From positions 32,736 through 96,735 of the forward strand of contig NZ_BBMP01000004.1 of assembly GCF_000755245.1 (NCBI RefSeq): DNA of 64,000 nucleotides, given 5' to 3'. How positions within the stretch are numbered: the stretch's first letter is position 1; the number at the start of each line of letters is the position of its first letter. The position numbers and the translations under genes are program-made. Shown in pieces: positions 50,514 to 59,981 of this stretch. Source of the DNA: Halococcus sediminicola. Lineage in GTDB: Archaea; Halobacteriota; Halobacteria; Halobacteriales; Halococcaceae. The notes beneath the pieces were generated by a model that saw nothing but the letters and a program-made list of their open reading frames with translations, did no database searches and had not been told where the DNA came from.

Positions 50514-51602
50514 CTACCGTTGGGAGCCACGGAGGATGAGCGGGCCGATGGCGAGTGTACGTTTGGCGATCGTCGCGACCCGAGCGATATACGCGATGAG
50601 CAACAAGAACGGGAGCGCCGAGACCGTGAACGCACCGGAGACGAGCCAGAGGATGTCCGGGACGCCGAGCGTCGCGCCGGTGAGCGTGCTGCCATCGACG
50701 AACGCGAGCATCGCACCGGCGACGACCAGCGCCGGCACCGCCACGTAGAGAATGAGTTGTGAGAGGTCGATGAGCGCCCACTCGAAATAGAGGGTCTTGA
50801 TGTGTTCTCTGGCGGGACCGAACATCGACAGCGTCGTCCTGAGTTCTTCGAGGATCGCGTGGTCCTCGTCGGTCAGGCTGTCCTCGTGGTCGTCGCCGAT
50901 GCGTTCGACCTGAAAGACCTTCCAGCCGTAGTTGAAGTTCAGCGCCGCAAAGAGCACGTCGAACTCGCCGAAGGTCGCGCCTTCGAGTTCGTCGTCGACC
51001 TCGTCGGCATTGCCGGCGATGCTCTCGGTGAACTCGTCCACTTCGGCGCGGAGTTGGTCGTCGTCGTTGTCCGAGACGGCGTCGCGGAGTGCCACCGCTC
51101 GGCGCCGTGTCGCGTCGATGATGACCCGGAGGAACATCGATGGGTCGGCCGGCATCGGCTGGCCGATGAGGTCGCGGGTGTACGACCGGAAGTCCATCGT
51201 GTCGCTCATGCGGGCGTGCTGTTCGCCGAGCGGGCCGTTCTCTTGGGAGATGACGAGCTGTGAGATGGTGAGCACGAGCGTCGTCGCGGTGACGATGGCG
51301 CTGACCATCGTCGAGAACATCGTCTCGATGGTGTCGGCGGTTCTGAGACTCGCCTCGAACGGCGGATAGACGAACACGCCGAGGACGACGAACGCCACGA
51401 ACACCGAGAGCGCAAGCAGGCCGGTGATGAACAGGCGGTTCGCACCGAGCATGACCCAGAGCTTGATGCGGCTCTCGTCGGCGCGCTCGCGCATCGTGTT
51501 CGCCGTGCCGACGTCGACGTCCGGGTCGATGTCCGAGTGCATCTCGACGTCCGCTTCCGGGTCGGCATCGATGTCCGTCCGTGCGTCGGGGTCGGCGCTC
51601 AT
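50514..51602 (-). CDS. Four-helix membrane protein (DUF2254-like)
   Basis: The 362-residue protein has two membrane segments near residues 53-80 and 90-115 and two near 275-300 and 310-340. The middle part is a soluble acidic helical domain. The N-terminal 40 residues are rich in Asp (DPDARTDIDADPEADVEMHS). The start is the ATG at 51602, which overlaps the stop of the small DUF4177-like gene. Function is unknown. It may be a stress-related membrane protein. Confidence 0.75.
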   Translation of the reverse strand: MSADPDARTDIDADPEADVEMHSDIDPDVDVGTANTMRERADESRIKLWVMLGANRLFITGLLALSVFVAFVVLGVFVYPPFEASLRTADTIETMFSTMVSAIVTATTLVLTISQLVISQENGPLGEQHARMSDTMDFRSYTRDLIGQPMPADPSMFLRVIIDATRRRAVALRDAVSDNDDDQLRAEVDEFTESIAGNADEVDDELEGATFGEFDVLFAALNFNYGWKVFQVERIGDDHEDSLTDEDHAILEELRTTLSMFGPAREHIKTLYFEWALIDLSQLILYVAVPALVVAGAMLAFVDGSTLTGATLGVPDILWLVSGAFTVSALPFLLLIAYIARVATIAKRTLAIGPLILRGSQR

Positions 51603-51784
51603 GCGGACCCCTCGACGGGGCGTTTGAGCACCAAGAATTTCGTGCCGCCGCCGGCGTACTCGACACTTGTAACGAGTTCCCAGCCCGCAGCGCCGAGTTC
51701 GTTCAGTTCCGCTTTCGGGTCGCTCGCCTCCTTCTGTGTCGGCCCGCGCGGCGGGCGCAGCGTCTCGTATTCCCACTCGGTCAT
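51599..51784 (-). CDS. DUF4177-like small protein
   Basis: The 61-residue protein (starting MTEWEYETLR) has the typical short DUF4177 pattern: a first strand, LNELGAAGWELVTSV and a C-terminal FLVLKRP. It ends within the start codon of the membrane-protein gene (4-bp overlap), so the two are probably co-translated. Function of DUF4177 is not established. Confidence 0.8.
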   Translation of the reverse strand: MTEWEYETLRPPRGPTQKEASDPKAELNELGAAGWELVTSVEYAGGGTKFLVLKRPVEGSA

Positions 51785-51922
51785 GATCGGATGGTCACGG
51801 ACGGCCTATCGGAAGCCGACGGCTAAACGGCTCCGCTTTCGACAGCAACGCCCGCGAGTGACCCCGAGCGCACTCGCCAGGCCGTCAAAACGGCTATGCC
51901 GGTCGCCGTGATACGTCACGTC

Positions 51923-52405
51923 ATGACAGTTCGTGAGGCGACGAGCGACGACGCGGAGTCGATCGCGGGCGTGGCGCGGGTGTCGTGGAAATACGACTAT
52001 CCCGACATTCTGAGCCGCGATACGGTCGAACAGGGCGTCGAGGAGTGGTACGCACCCGAGACCATCGCCACCGAAATCGACAGCGACGACGCGGTGGTAC
52101 CGGTGGCCGAGCGCGACGGCGAGATCGTCGGGTTCGCCCACGCCGTCGAGGACGAGACCGGCGGCACGATTTTGCGCGTCTACGTCGCGCCTGACCACCG
52201 AGACGAGGGCATCGGCGGCGACCTGCTCGGCCACACCCACGAGGCACTCGCCGACCGCGGTGCCGAGCGGGTGCGCGCGATGGTGCTCGCCGAAAACGAG
52301 CCGGGCAACGAGTTCTATCGGCGCTTCGACTTCGAACTGGACGAGAAAAGCGAGACCCGCATCGGGGAGGAGACCTACCGCGAGAACGTCTACGTCCACG
52401 AATGA
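51923..52405 (+). CDS. GNAT-family N-acetyltransferase
   Basis: The 160-residue protein has the GNAT acetyl-CoA loop LRVYVAPDHRDEGIGGDLLG and the C-terminal segment ENEPGNEFYRRFDF. The start is the ATG of MTVREATSDD. The acetyl acceptor is unknown. It is followed 64 bp later by the methylmalonyl-CoA epimerase gene on the same strand. Confidence 0.92.
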   Translation: MTVREATSDDAESIAGVARVSWKYDYPDILSRDTVEQGVEEWYAPETIATEIDSDDAVVPVAERDGEIVGFAHAVEDETGGTILRVYVAPDHRDEGIGGDLLGHTHEALADRGAERVRAMVLAENEPGNEFYRRFDFELDEKSETRIGEETYRENVYVHE

Positions 52406-52469
52406 GTGGTGGGTCGACACCCAAATATTCACCCGTAGCGATTTATCCCCGGTCTCCGAACGGGAGGCG

Positions 52470-52943
52470 ATGACACACGACACGCCGATCCGCGTCGACC
52501 ACGTGGGTATCGCGGTCGAGTCCATCGCCGATGCCGAACCCGTCCTCGTGGCGCTCGGCTGCGAGAAACTCACCGAGGAGTCGGTCGAGGGGCGATTCCG
52601 ATGGGCGTACTACGAACTCGGCGACGCCTCGCGGCTCGAACTCATCGAACCCGAAACCGAGGGATTTCTGACGGAGTTCCTCGACGAGCACGGGCCGGGA
52701 CTCCATCACGTCACGCTCGAAGTCGCCGACATTGTGCGGGTCATCGAGGCGTGCGAGGCGGCCGGGTTGCGGGTCATCGACCGCACGGATTTCGAGGAGT
52801 GGACGGAGGCGTTCGTCTCGCCACGGAACGCAACGGGAACGCTCTTTCAACTGATGGAGTACCACGAGGGGTACGCGAACGAGCGCCCCGCTGGAGAGGG
52901 GATGTACGTCGGCGGCGCGCGACTCGGCGGACGGATGGAGTGA
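52470..52943 (+). CDS. mce: Methylmalonyl-CoA epimerase
   Basis: The 157-residue VOC-fold protein has IRVDHVGIAVESIADAE with its metal His, RLELIEPE, GPGLHHVTLEVADI with the second His, and GTLFQLMEY with the Glu. It interconverts (R)- and (S)-methylmalonyl-CoA, feeding propionyl-CoA into the citrate cycle. It starts at the ATG after a GGGAGG ribosome-binding site. The usual mutase genes are not in the window. Confidence 0.9.
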   Translation: MTHDTPIRVDHVGIAVESIADAEPVLVALGCEKLTEESVEGRFRWAYYELGDASRLELIEPETEGFLTEFLDEHGPGLHHVTLEVADIVRVIEACEAAGLRVIDRTDFEEWTEAFVSPRNATGTLFQLMEYHEGYANERPAGEGMYVGGARLGGRME

Positions 52944-52996
52944 GGGGAGGCCGGCGATTCCCAACGGCTTAACCGTCTCCCATCCCTATCGGACGC

Positions 52997-53284
52997 ATGA
53001 GCGAAGAATCATCGGGGCGGAAGAACCTCCGCATGCCCGACGACAACCAGGTGTTCGCCGTCGTGACCCAGCACAACGGCGGCAATCACGTCCAACTCCA
53101 GTGTATGGACGGCAAGGAGCGCATGGGCCGCATCCCCGGTCGCATGAAGTATCGCGTCTGGATCAACGAGGGCGACGTCGTGCTCGTCGAGCCGTGGGAC
53201 TGGCAGGACGAGAAGGGGACCATCGAGTGGCGCTACTCCGACCAAGACGCCGACCAGCTCCGTCGTGAAGGCCACATCGAATAG
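52997..53284 (+). CDS. Translation initiation factor aIF-1A
   Basis: The 95-residue protein is eIF1A-like, with an OB-fold: [38 protein letters not shown] and [17 protein letters not shown]. It helps the small subunit accept initiator tRNA and select the start codon. Its stop lies 5 bp from the convergent CoA-transferase gene. The N-terminal tail is short as in archaea. Confidence 0.96.
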   Translation: MSEESSGRKNLRMPDDNQVFAVVTQHNGGNHVQLQCMDGKERMGRIPGRMKYRVWINEGDVVLVEPWDWQDEKGTIEWRYSDQDADQLRREGHIE

Positions 53285-53289
53285 CCGTT

Positions 53290-54855
53290 TTACTCCGATC
53301 GGACGAACTCGGTCAGCGTCATCGGCTCCGCACGGAACAGCCGCGCGTCCATCTCCGAGAGGTCGTCGGCGACGGCCGGCGCGAACGCCATCCGGTCGAC
53401 GACGTCGCTGTCGACATCGACGCCCGGCGCGATCTCGGTGAGCGTGACGCCCTCATCACCGAGTTCGAAGACGGCCCGCTCGGTGACGAAGACGATCGGC
53501 TGGTCGGTTTCGAGCGCGTAGTCGCCGCTGAACGTGACCTGTTCGACGCGCTCGACGAATTTCGGTGCTCCAGCCTCGCTTTCGACGGTGAGTCGTCCGT
53601 CGCCGACGGACACCGAGGAGTCGCCGGTCGTGAGCGTGCCACAGAAGACCACCTTCTCGGCGTTCTGAGTGATGTTGATGAACCCGCCACAGCCCGGTAG
53701 CTGCGAGCCGAACCGGCTGACGTTGACGTTGCCGTCGCGGTCGGCCTGTGCGATGCCGAGATAGCCGATATCGAGTCCGCCGCCGTCGTAGAAGTCGAAC
53801 TGCTCGGGCGAACTCACGAGCGCGTCGTGGTTGCTGGCCGTTCCGAAGTCGATACCGCCGGACGGCGAACCACCGATGGGACCCGCCTCGACAGTTTGAG
53901 TGATCTCGTCGCTGACGCCGCCGGCGGCCGCGACGGCCGGAATCGCCTCGGGCACGCCGACGCCGAGGTTCACCACGGCGTCGGGCACCAGCTCCATCGC
54001 CGCCCGACGCGCGATGACCGTCCGCGCGGTCAGCGGCGTTTCCTCTGGCGTCGAGTCGCGCGGTGGCCGGACCTCGCCGCTCAGCGCACCGCTGTAGTCG
54101 GTCCCGTACGTCTGCGTGTGGTCCTCGGCGGGGGCTTCGACGACCGTATCGACGACGATTCCTGGGATATCGACCTCGCGTGCGTCGAGCGAGCCGGCCT
54201 CGGTTACGCGCTCGACCTGTGCGATGACGGTCCCACCGGCGTTGTGGGCGGCCTGTGCGGTCGCCAGCATGTTCGCCGTGAGCGCCTCGCGTTCCATCGA
54301 GACGTTGCCGCGCTCGTCGGCGGTCGTCCCGCGAATCAGCGCGACGTCGGGCGCTATCGCGTGATAGAACAGATACTCCTCGCCGTCGAGCGTAATGACC
54401 TCGACGAGGTCCTCGGTGGTCGCGTCGTTCGCCTTCCCGCCCGTTCGCCGCGGGTCGACGAACGTCCGCAGTCCGACGGTCGTTACCGTTCCCGGTTTGC
54501 CGGCTGCGGCGTCGCGTAGCAGGTGGTCCATCGCGCCGAAGGGCAGGTTGTAGGCCTCGACGTCGCCGTCGACGATGCGCTCCATGAGCTGCGGGACGAA
54601 CCCCCAGTGGCTGCCGATGACCCGTTCGAGCATCCCGTCGCGTGCGAGATGGGCGACGCCGTGCCCCTGTCGGTCGCCCTCGGCCGCGGGATGGTACAGC
54701 GTGAGGTCGCCGGGCGACCCCGTTCGTGCGTAGCGCTCGCCGAGCGCCGAGAGCAGGTGTTCGGGGATCCCGACGGCGACGAACCCGCCGACGGCGATCG
54801 TATCGCCTGCGGCGACCGCCTCGACGGCCGCGTCGGCGGGTCGAACGAGTGACAT
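53290..54855 (-). CDS. Acetate/3-ketoacid-type CoA-transferase (single-chain, YdiF-like)
   Basis: The 521-residue protein contains both subunit halves of family I CoA-transferases in one chain. Marks are GDTIAVGGFVAVGIPEHLL, GTTADERGNVSMEREA in the first half, and NLGVGVPEAI and QTVEAGPIGGSPSGG, the likely catalytic-Glu segment, in the second. It moves CoA between acyl groups through a glutamyl-CoA intermediate. The start is MSLVRPADAA; a longer frame is rejected. It precedes the ABC transporter operon but lies on the same strand downstream by 73 bp. Confidence 0.92.
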   Translation of the reverse strand: MSLVRPADAAVEAVAAGDTIAVGGFVAVGIPEHLLSALGERYARTGSPGDLTLYHPAAEGDRQGHGVAHLARDGMLERVIGSHWGFVPQLMERIVDGDVEAYNLPFGAMDHLLRDAAAGKPGTVTTVGLRTFVDPRRTGGKANDATTEDLVEVITLDGEEYLFYHAIAPDVALIRGTTADERGNVSMEREALTANMLATAQAAHNAGGTVIAQVERVTEAGSLDAREVDIPGIVVDTVVEAPAEDHTQTYGTDYSGALSGEVRPPRDSTPEETPLTARTVIARRAAMELVPDAVVNLGVGVPEAIPAVAAAGGVSDEITQTVEAGPIGGSPSGGIDFGTASNHDALVSSPEQFDFYDGGGLDIGYLGIAQADRDGNVNVSRFGSQLPGCGGFINITQNAEKVVFCGTLTTGDSSVSVGDGRLTVESEAGAPKFVERVEQVTFSGDYALETDQPIVFVTERAVFELGDEGVTLTEIAPGVDVDSDVVDRMAFAPAVADDLSEMDARLFRAEPMTLTEFVRSE

Positions 54856-54928
54856 ACGTCCCCCGTCTCGGGTTTGGAACATAGGCGTGTCGGTGCCGTC
54901 CGACCGCCGACTTACCGAGGCATCGATC

Positions 54929-55972
54929 TCACTGAGAGTGTTCGTCGACGCCACCGATGACGTGGATGGCGTCGGGCGGGAGCGCCACTCGAACCCGCTC
55001 GCGCTCGCCAGCGAGCAGGTCGTCGACGGACGGCGAGAGCGCGAGGCGCACGGTCTCGTCGCCCCCGTCGAGTGCGACGTCGATCAGATGGCCGTCACCC
55101 TCGAAGACCCATCGTGTGACGGTTCCGGTGAGGGTGTTCGGGTGGTCGACCTCGACGAGTCCGACGTACTCGGGTCGGATGCAGAACCAGACCTCGGTGC
55201 CCACTCCTTCCTCGATGGTGGCGTCGAGTCGCCGACCGTTCCAATCGAGCGCGGGCCCCGCTTCGGTGTCGATAACTCGTCCCCGAAACAGATTGACGCT
55301 GCCGGTGAACGAGGCGACGAAGGGCGTCGCGGGGTGGGCGAATACCTCCGAGGGCGTATCGAGTTGATGGATCTCGCCGTCGGCGATGACCGCCAACCGG
55401 TCGCCGATAGCCGTCGCCTCGCGCTGGTCGTGGGTGACGTAGATAACGGGGACGTCGAGCGAGGAGAGTATGGGTCGGAGTTCGTCGCGGAGCCGACGTT
55501 TGATCGGCGCGTCGAGGTTGGCGAGCGGTTCGTCGAGCAGCAATGCATCGGGGTCGGCCGCCAGCGAGCGTGCGAGCGCGACCCGCTGGCGCTCACCCCC
55601 GGAAAGAGTGTCCGCGCGCTGGTCGAGTATTCCCGCTATTTCGAGCGTGTCGGCGAGTTCCGTCACCCGACCCTCCGATCGGGCGGCGTAAGCGACGTTC
55701 TCGCGGGCGGTCATATGTGGAAAGAGCGCGCCATCTTGAAAGACTAGCACCGTGCCACGCGCTTCGGGTGGCTGCCCGGTGAGATCCAGCCCGTTCAAAA
55801 CGACCTCGCCGGCGTCGGGAGTGACGACGCCCGCGATCGCCGACAGGAGCGTGGTCTTGCCACAGCCGGACGGCCCGAGAATTGAAAGGACCTCCTCGCC
55901 GACGGCGAGGTCGATGGGACCGAGTTCGAAGTCGCCGTGGGATTTCCACACGCCGTCGACGACGAGCGTCAT
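54929..55972 (-). CDS. Molybdate/tungstate ABC transporter ATP-binding protein
   Basis: The 347-residue protein has Walker A GPSGCGKTT, signature LSGGERQRVALARSLA, Walker B LLLDEPLANLD and the switch His in THDQREA. A C-terminal TOBE-like region follows (about 245-340), typical of ModC/WtpC. The start overlaps the permease stop by 4 bp (ATGA). It would energise import of an oxyanion, probably molybdate or tungstate. Confidence 0.9.
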   Translation of the reverse strand: MTLVVDGVWKSHGDFELGPIDLAVGEEVLSILGPSGCGKTTLLSAIAGVVTPDAGEVVLNGLDLTGQPPEARGTVLVFQDGALFPHMTARENVAYAARSEGRVTELADTLEIAGILDQRADTLSGGERQRVALARSLAADPDALLLDEPLANLDAPIKRRLRDELRPILSSLDVPVIYVTHDQREATAIGDRLAVIADGEIHQLDTPSEVFAHPATPFVASFTGSVNLFRGRVIDTEAGPALDWNGRRLDATIEEGVGTEVWFCIRPEYVGLVEVDHPNTLTGTVTRWVFEGDGHLIDVALDGGDETVRLALSPSVDDLLAGERERVRVALPPDAIHVIGGVDEHSQ

Positions 55973-56784
55973 TCCCACGGATTGGCCGCGATGGTGTTGA
56001 GAACGGCGAGCGCCGCGACCGAGATGAGAAGGAGGAGAATGGCGATGGGGTAGGCGTTGTCGAGTCCGAGCTCGACGAACGAGACCCAGATCTGGACCGG
56101 CATCGTCCGGGGGTAGTACGACAGCATCATCGTCGCGCCGAACTCGCCCATCGCGCGCGCGAAGGTGAGCGTCACGCCGGCGAGAATCCCCGGCATGGCG
56201 AGCGGTAGCGTCACGTTCTGTGCGGTCGTCCACCGCCCCTTGCCGAGCGAGCGCGAGGCGTGTTCGAGGTCGAGCGGGACGCCCTCGAAGGCCGCCTTCG
56301 CCGTGACGACGATGAACGGCGAGGCCACGAACGTCTGAGCGAGCACTACGCCGGTCAGCGAGCGTGTGAGCGGCACGCCGGCGCTGGCCGCGGCCGCGCC
56401 GATCGGTGCGCCGGGACCGAACACCGTGAGCAGGACGATACCGCCGACCGTCGGCGGGAGCACCAGGGGAAGGACGACGACCCCCAGCACGGCGTTCGTC
56501 CAGCGCGACTCGCCCCGCGCGAGCCAGTACGCGAGCGGCAGTCCGAACACGGTGGCGACGGTCGTGCTGATCGACGCCGACAGCACCGACGTCGTCGCCG
56601 CGTCCACGACCGTCGAATCGGTCATTCGGGCGATGACCTCACCCGGCGGTACCGACAGGAACAGCGAGATCAGCGGCGCGAGATAGTAGAGACAGAGCAC
56701 GCCGCCGAGGACGAGCGCGACGGTGAGCCAGTCGAAACCGAGCAGCGTCGTTCCGGTTCGGGACGGATTCGAGCGTGTTGCCAT
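55969..56784 (-). CDS. Molybdate/tungstate ABC transporter permease
   Basis: The 271-residue protein has six predicted membrane segments and the ABC-permease coupling loop EHASRSLGKGRWTTAQNVTLP followed by GEFGATMMLSYY, the ModB/WtpB-like segment. The start is MATRSNPSRT; a longer frame covers the intergenic region. It overlaps the ATPase gene by 4 bp and follows the binding-protein gene by 7 bp, so the three form an operon. Confidence 0.92.
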   Translation of the reverse strand: MATRSNPSRTGTTLLGFDWLTVALVLGGVLCLYYLAPLISLFLSVPPGEVIARMTDSTVVDAATTSVLSASISTTVATVFGLPLAYWLARGESRWTNAVLGVVVLPLVLPPTVGGIVLLTVFGPGAPIGAAAASAGVPLTRSLTGVVLAQTFVASPFIVVTAKAAFEGVPLDLEHASRSLGKGRWTTAQNVTLPLAMPGILAGVTLTFARAMGEFGATMMLSYYPRTMPVQIWVSFVELGLDNAYPIAILLLLISVAALAVLNTIAANPWE

Positions 56785-56791
56785 CGGCGAG

Positions 56792-57841
56792 TTACGACCC
56801 TGGTCCCGACTTCGACGGTGACGGTCGGCCGCTGTGATCGCCAAGCGAGGACTGTGCCCCAGAGTTCGCCGTCTCGGACCCACCGATCACTCGTTGCACC
56901 CGTTTCGGCACGCTTCCCTCGTAGGTCGGGAATCCCTCGCGCAGGACGAAGCCGTGTTCGTCGAGGTAGTCACCGGTCGTATGGGCGGCGAACACGTCGA
57001 GGGCGGCGTCGCTCGTCTCTCGGATGGTCGCCCCGTAGCTGACGAGTCCCCCTCGTACCGTCCGGCCGTTCGGCAGCGAGTACGAGACCGTCGAGTACCA
57101 ATCCTTCTCGTGTTCGGGGTTGCTCAGGTCGATCTCGTCGGGCAGATCGATGTACTCGTAATCGCGCTCGACGGCCATGTTCCGGTAGGCGATGGCGGCG
57201 TCGATCGAACCGCTCTCGAAGCGGCTGATGAGGCCCGTCTCGGGGTAGATCTGATTTCGTTGGAGGAGTTTCTCCGTGAGGTTCGACGCATCCTCGTAGT
57301 ACCGCGAGGCGAGGTCGAGGGTAAAGCGGGTCCGGTAGCCGAGCGGGTCCTGATCGGGGTCGGTGCGGCCGAGTCGCACGTCCCCGTCGGCCAGCGCCTC
57401 GTACCAGTTTTCCGGCCCCGCTTCGGCGAGGCGCTCGCCGCCCTCGGTGTCGGGATTGTACGCGACGACGACGGCGTTACTCGCAAACACGGAGTGCCAC
57501 GCCGGCGAGAGCGGCCGGTCGAACAGCGCCACGTCCGCTATCGAGAGGATGTCGGGGTCGCGCTTGCCCTCGGCGACCAGTCGGGCGACCGTCGCCGAGC
57601 CGTGGGCTTCGACTTCGACAGGAACGTCGACGGCGGCAGCGAGACCGTTCGACAGCGCGTTCTGGAGGCTCCCGGCAGCGAGGATCGAGACCGGATCGGT
57701 ATCGCCGGCGGTTCCCTTGCGCCCGCCGGTGCGGCTGAAACCGCTCCCCACGCACCCGGCGAGACCCACGAGCCCCGCCGAGCCGGCCGCGCGCAGGAAC
57801 GTGCGGCGCGAACGGCTGGCCGGCCGGCGTTGTTCCCTCAT
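56792..57841 (-). CDS. Molybdate/tungstate-binding lipoprotein (ModA/WtpA-like)
   Basis: The 349-residue protein has a Tat-type start (SRRTFLRAAG) and lipobox LAGC (Cys30). The mature part is a type II binding protein: VSILAAGSLQNALS, VEAHGSATVARLVAEGK, DILSIADVALF and an IDAAIAYRNMAVE segment, as in WtpA/ModA. It would bind the oxyanion outside the membrane and pass it to the permease. It is the first gene of the three-gene transporter operon and divergent from the ModE-like regulator. Tungstate versus molybdate is not resolved. Confidence 0.9.
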   Translation of the reverse strand: MREQRRPASRSRRTFLRAAGSAGLVGLAGCVGSGFSRTGGRKGTAGDTDPVSILAAGSLQNALSNGLAAAVDVPVEVEAHGSATVARLVAEGKRDPDILSIADVALFDRPLSPAWHSVFASNAVVVAYNPDTEGGERLAEAGPENWYEALADGDVRLGRTDPDQDPLGYRTRFTLDLASRYYEDASNLTEKLLQRNQIYPETGLISRFESGSIDAAIAYRNMAVERDYEYIDLPDEIDLSNPEHEKDWYSTVSYSLPNGRTVRGGLVSYGATIRETSDAALDVFAAHTTGDYLDEHGFVLREGFPTYEGSVPKRVQRVIGGSETANSGAQSSLGDHSGRPSPSKSGPGS

Positions 57842-57905
57842 GGACACAACCGGGTTGTTCTCGATTCGTCATAAACGCTTTGCCCGCCCGCCCGAACCGA
57901 CCGAC

Positions 57906-58619
57906 ATGGATCTCGATGCGGGTTTCGACGCCCAGTTCGACAAGTCGGGGGTCGGGTTCGACGAGCGCGACGCGGCGCTGCTGCGGGCCATCGACGACCA
58001 CGGCTCGCTCAACGCGGCCGCCGACGCGCTCGGGCGGTCGTACTCGCGCTCGCAGCGCCGCGTCGTCGCCCTCGAAGAGGCCTTCGGCCCACTGGTCGCC
58101 CGCAAGCGGGGCGGTTCGGGGGGTGGCGGAAGCAGCCTCACCGAGGCCGCCCACGATCTCCTCGCCGCGTTCGACCGCCTCCGGGCGGAGTTCACCGGTG
58201 TGGCCGAGGTCGGAGAGACGGTGCTTTCGGGCACCGTCGCCGACCGCGACGGCGAACTCGCCACGGTCGAGACACTCGCTGGAAGCGTCCGGGCGATCGT
58301 CCCCGCGACGGCCCGCGACGTTCGCCTCGCCGTCCGGGCCGATGCCGTCACGCTCCACGCACCGGGGGCGACCCCGGAATCAGAGACCAGCGCCCGCAAT
58401 CGGTTTCGCGGGACCGTCGTCGACATCGACGGCGGCGATGCGCTCGCGCGCGTCGCGCTCGACGTGGGAACCGACACGCGACTGCTCGCGCTCGTGACAC
58501 GGGAGAGCATCGCCACGCTCGACCTCGCGCCCGGGGACGACGCGCTCGCCTCGTTCAAGGCGACCGCGACGCGGGCGACTCCGGCGCGGGCCGACGGGGA
58601 GAACCGAATCGACCGCTGA
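57906..58619 (+). CDS. ModE-like molybdate-responsive regulator with TOBE domain
   Basis: The 237-residue protein has an N-terminal ModE-type winged HTH (ALLRAIDDHGSLNAAADALG, SYSRSQRRVVALEEAFG, KRGGSGGGGSSLT) and two TOBE-like domains (about residues 100-150 and 160-225), which bind molybdate or tungstate. It is divergent from the transporter operon by 64 bp, so it is likely its repressor. The start is the ATG of MDLDAGFDAQ. Confidence 0.92.
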   Translation: MDLDAGFDAQFDKSGVGFDERDAALLRAIDDHGSLNAAADALGRSYSRSQRRVVALEEAFGPLVARKRGGSGGGGSSLTEAAHDLLAAFDRLRAEFTGVAEVGETVLSGTVADRDGELATVETLAGSVRAIVPATARDVRLAVRADAVTLHAPGATPESETSARNRFRGTVVDIDGGDALARVALDVGTDTRLLALVTRESIATLDLAPGDDALASFKATATRATPARADGENRIDR

Positions 58620-58646
58620 TTCGAAGGGTGGGTTCGCCGTCCGCCG

Positions 58647-59915
58647 TCACTCGGGCAGCAGCGAGCGGGGAACGGGGAGCAACTGGCCGATGAGGTCGCG
58701 GTGATCGGCCGCGAACTCCTTGAGCAGGGAGACGTCGCCGACGTGGAACAGTTTCGCCAGCGCGAGCGGGTTGCCGCCGTTGGCCGCCGTGAGCGTGTCG
58801 TTGCTGAGTCGGTGGAGGTCGCGGATGAGGCGGTCGTAGCGCTCGGTCGGGGCGTAGTAGAGCAGGTGGGTCATCAGCAGGCGCACCGCGACCTTCGGGG
58901 CCACGTCGCGATGCCAGAGCGTGTCGTAGATCGTCATCTCGTCGGCCGAGGTGTCCATCCGACCGGTGAAACAGCGGTCGGCGGTGACGGCCGCCGCCCG
59001 CCCGGATTTCATGCACTTGTCGATGCCCTGTCCCCACAGCGGGTCGATCGAGGGGACGGTGTCGCCGATCGCCATGAATCCGTCCGTACTCAACTGGCCC
59101 GGCGGCTGGATGTGTGCCGAGCCACGGTGCTGGCTGTCGTCGATGCGCTCGGCGTTCGCGAACCGGGGGTCGTCGTCGAGCCAGCGCGTGAGCGCGTCGT
59201 CGATACGGACCCGTTCGGCCTCCGGGCTGTACTTTTCGTTCTGGATGAAGCAGAGACCGACCTTCGCCGTGTCCGCGCCGGTGTGGAATATCCACGCGTA
59301 GCCGCCGGGCGCGAGGTCGTGGTCGAGTCGGAGCATCATCGCGTCGGTGAGGTCGGCGTAGTCGGGACAATCGAGGTCCACCCCATCGAACTCCCACTCG
59401 ATGCCGATGGCCTGTTTGCTCCGCTGCAACTCGCTCATCCCGAGCGCTTTGGCGATCGGGGCGGACGGGCCGGTCGCGTCCACGACGATGTCGGCGTACA
59501 CCTCCTTCCCGCCGCCGTAGCGCACGCCGGCGACCGCGCCGTCTTCCATGATGGGCTGGGAGACGCGGGCATCGAAGCAGTAGGTCGCGCCGCGCTCGCG
59601 GCCATCGCGAACGAGATAGCGCTTGAAGTCGGCGAATTCGAGGACCGCACCGGGTTGGGTGAGGTTGAAGTTCTCGCTCGGCGACTCTAAGACGACACTG
59701 TCGGTGTAGTTCATCACCACGTCGTCGGGGATGCCGAACGATCCCATCATCGAGGGGAACGTTCCCCCGGTGGACTTGTTGCTCTGGGCCGGGAACGTTC
59801 CTTCGGGCTCGGTTTCGAGGACGAGCACCTCGTAGCCGCGCTCGGCGAGGTCTCTAGCACACTGTGCGCCGGCGGGACCAGCGCCGGCGATGACGACGTC
59901 GTACCGGTCGGGCAT
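58647..59915 (-). CDS. Geranylgeranyl-reductase-family flavoprotein
   Basis: The 422-residue protein has an N-terminal FAD-binding Rossmann motif (DVVIAGAGPAGAQCARDLA), the mid segment DATGPSAPIAKALG and the GDTVPSIDPLWGQGIDKCM flavin motif of the digeranylgeranylglycerophospholipid-reductase family. Such enzymes reduce isoprenoid double bonds of archaeal lipids or quinones. The start is MPDRYDVVIA. The substrate is not shown; haloarchaea have several paralogs. Confidence 0.9.
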   Translation of the reverse strand: MPDRYDVVIAGAGPAGAQCARDLAERGYEVLVLETEPEGTFPAQSNKSTGGTFPSMMGSFGIPDDVVMNYTDSVVLESPSENFNLTQPGAVLEFADFKRYLVRDGRERGATYCFDARVSQPIMEDGAVAGVRYGGGKEVYADIVVDATGPSAPIAKALGMSELQRSKQAIGIEWEFDGVDLDCPDYADLTDAMMLRLDHDLAPGGYAWIFHTGADTAKVGLCFIQNEKYSPEAERVRIDDALTRWLDDDPRFANAERIDDSQHRGSAHIQPPGQLSTDGFMAIGDTVPSIDPLWGQGIDKCMKSGRAAAVTADRCFTGRMDTSADEMTIYDTLWHRDVAPKVAVRLLMTHLLYYAPTERYDRLIRDLHRLSNDTLTAANGGNPLALAKLFHVGDVSLLKEFAADHRDLIGQLLPVPRSLLPE

Positions 59916-59981
59916 GAAAACGGTTCGGTTCGGTGTGCTATTTAGTCTTGCTGGCTGGGCCTCGGGTGTGGGTAGGTGTCA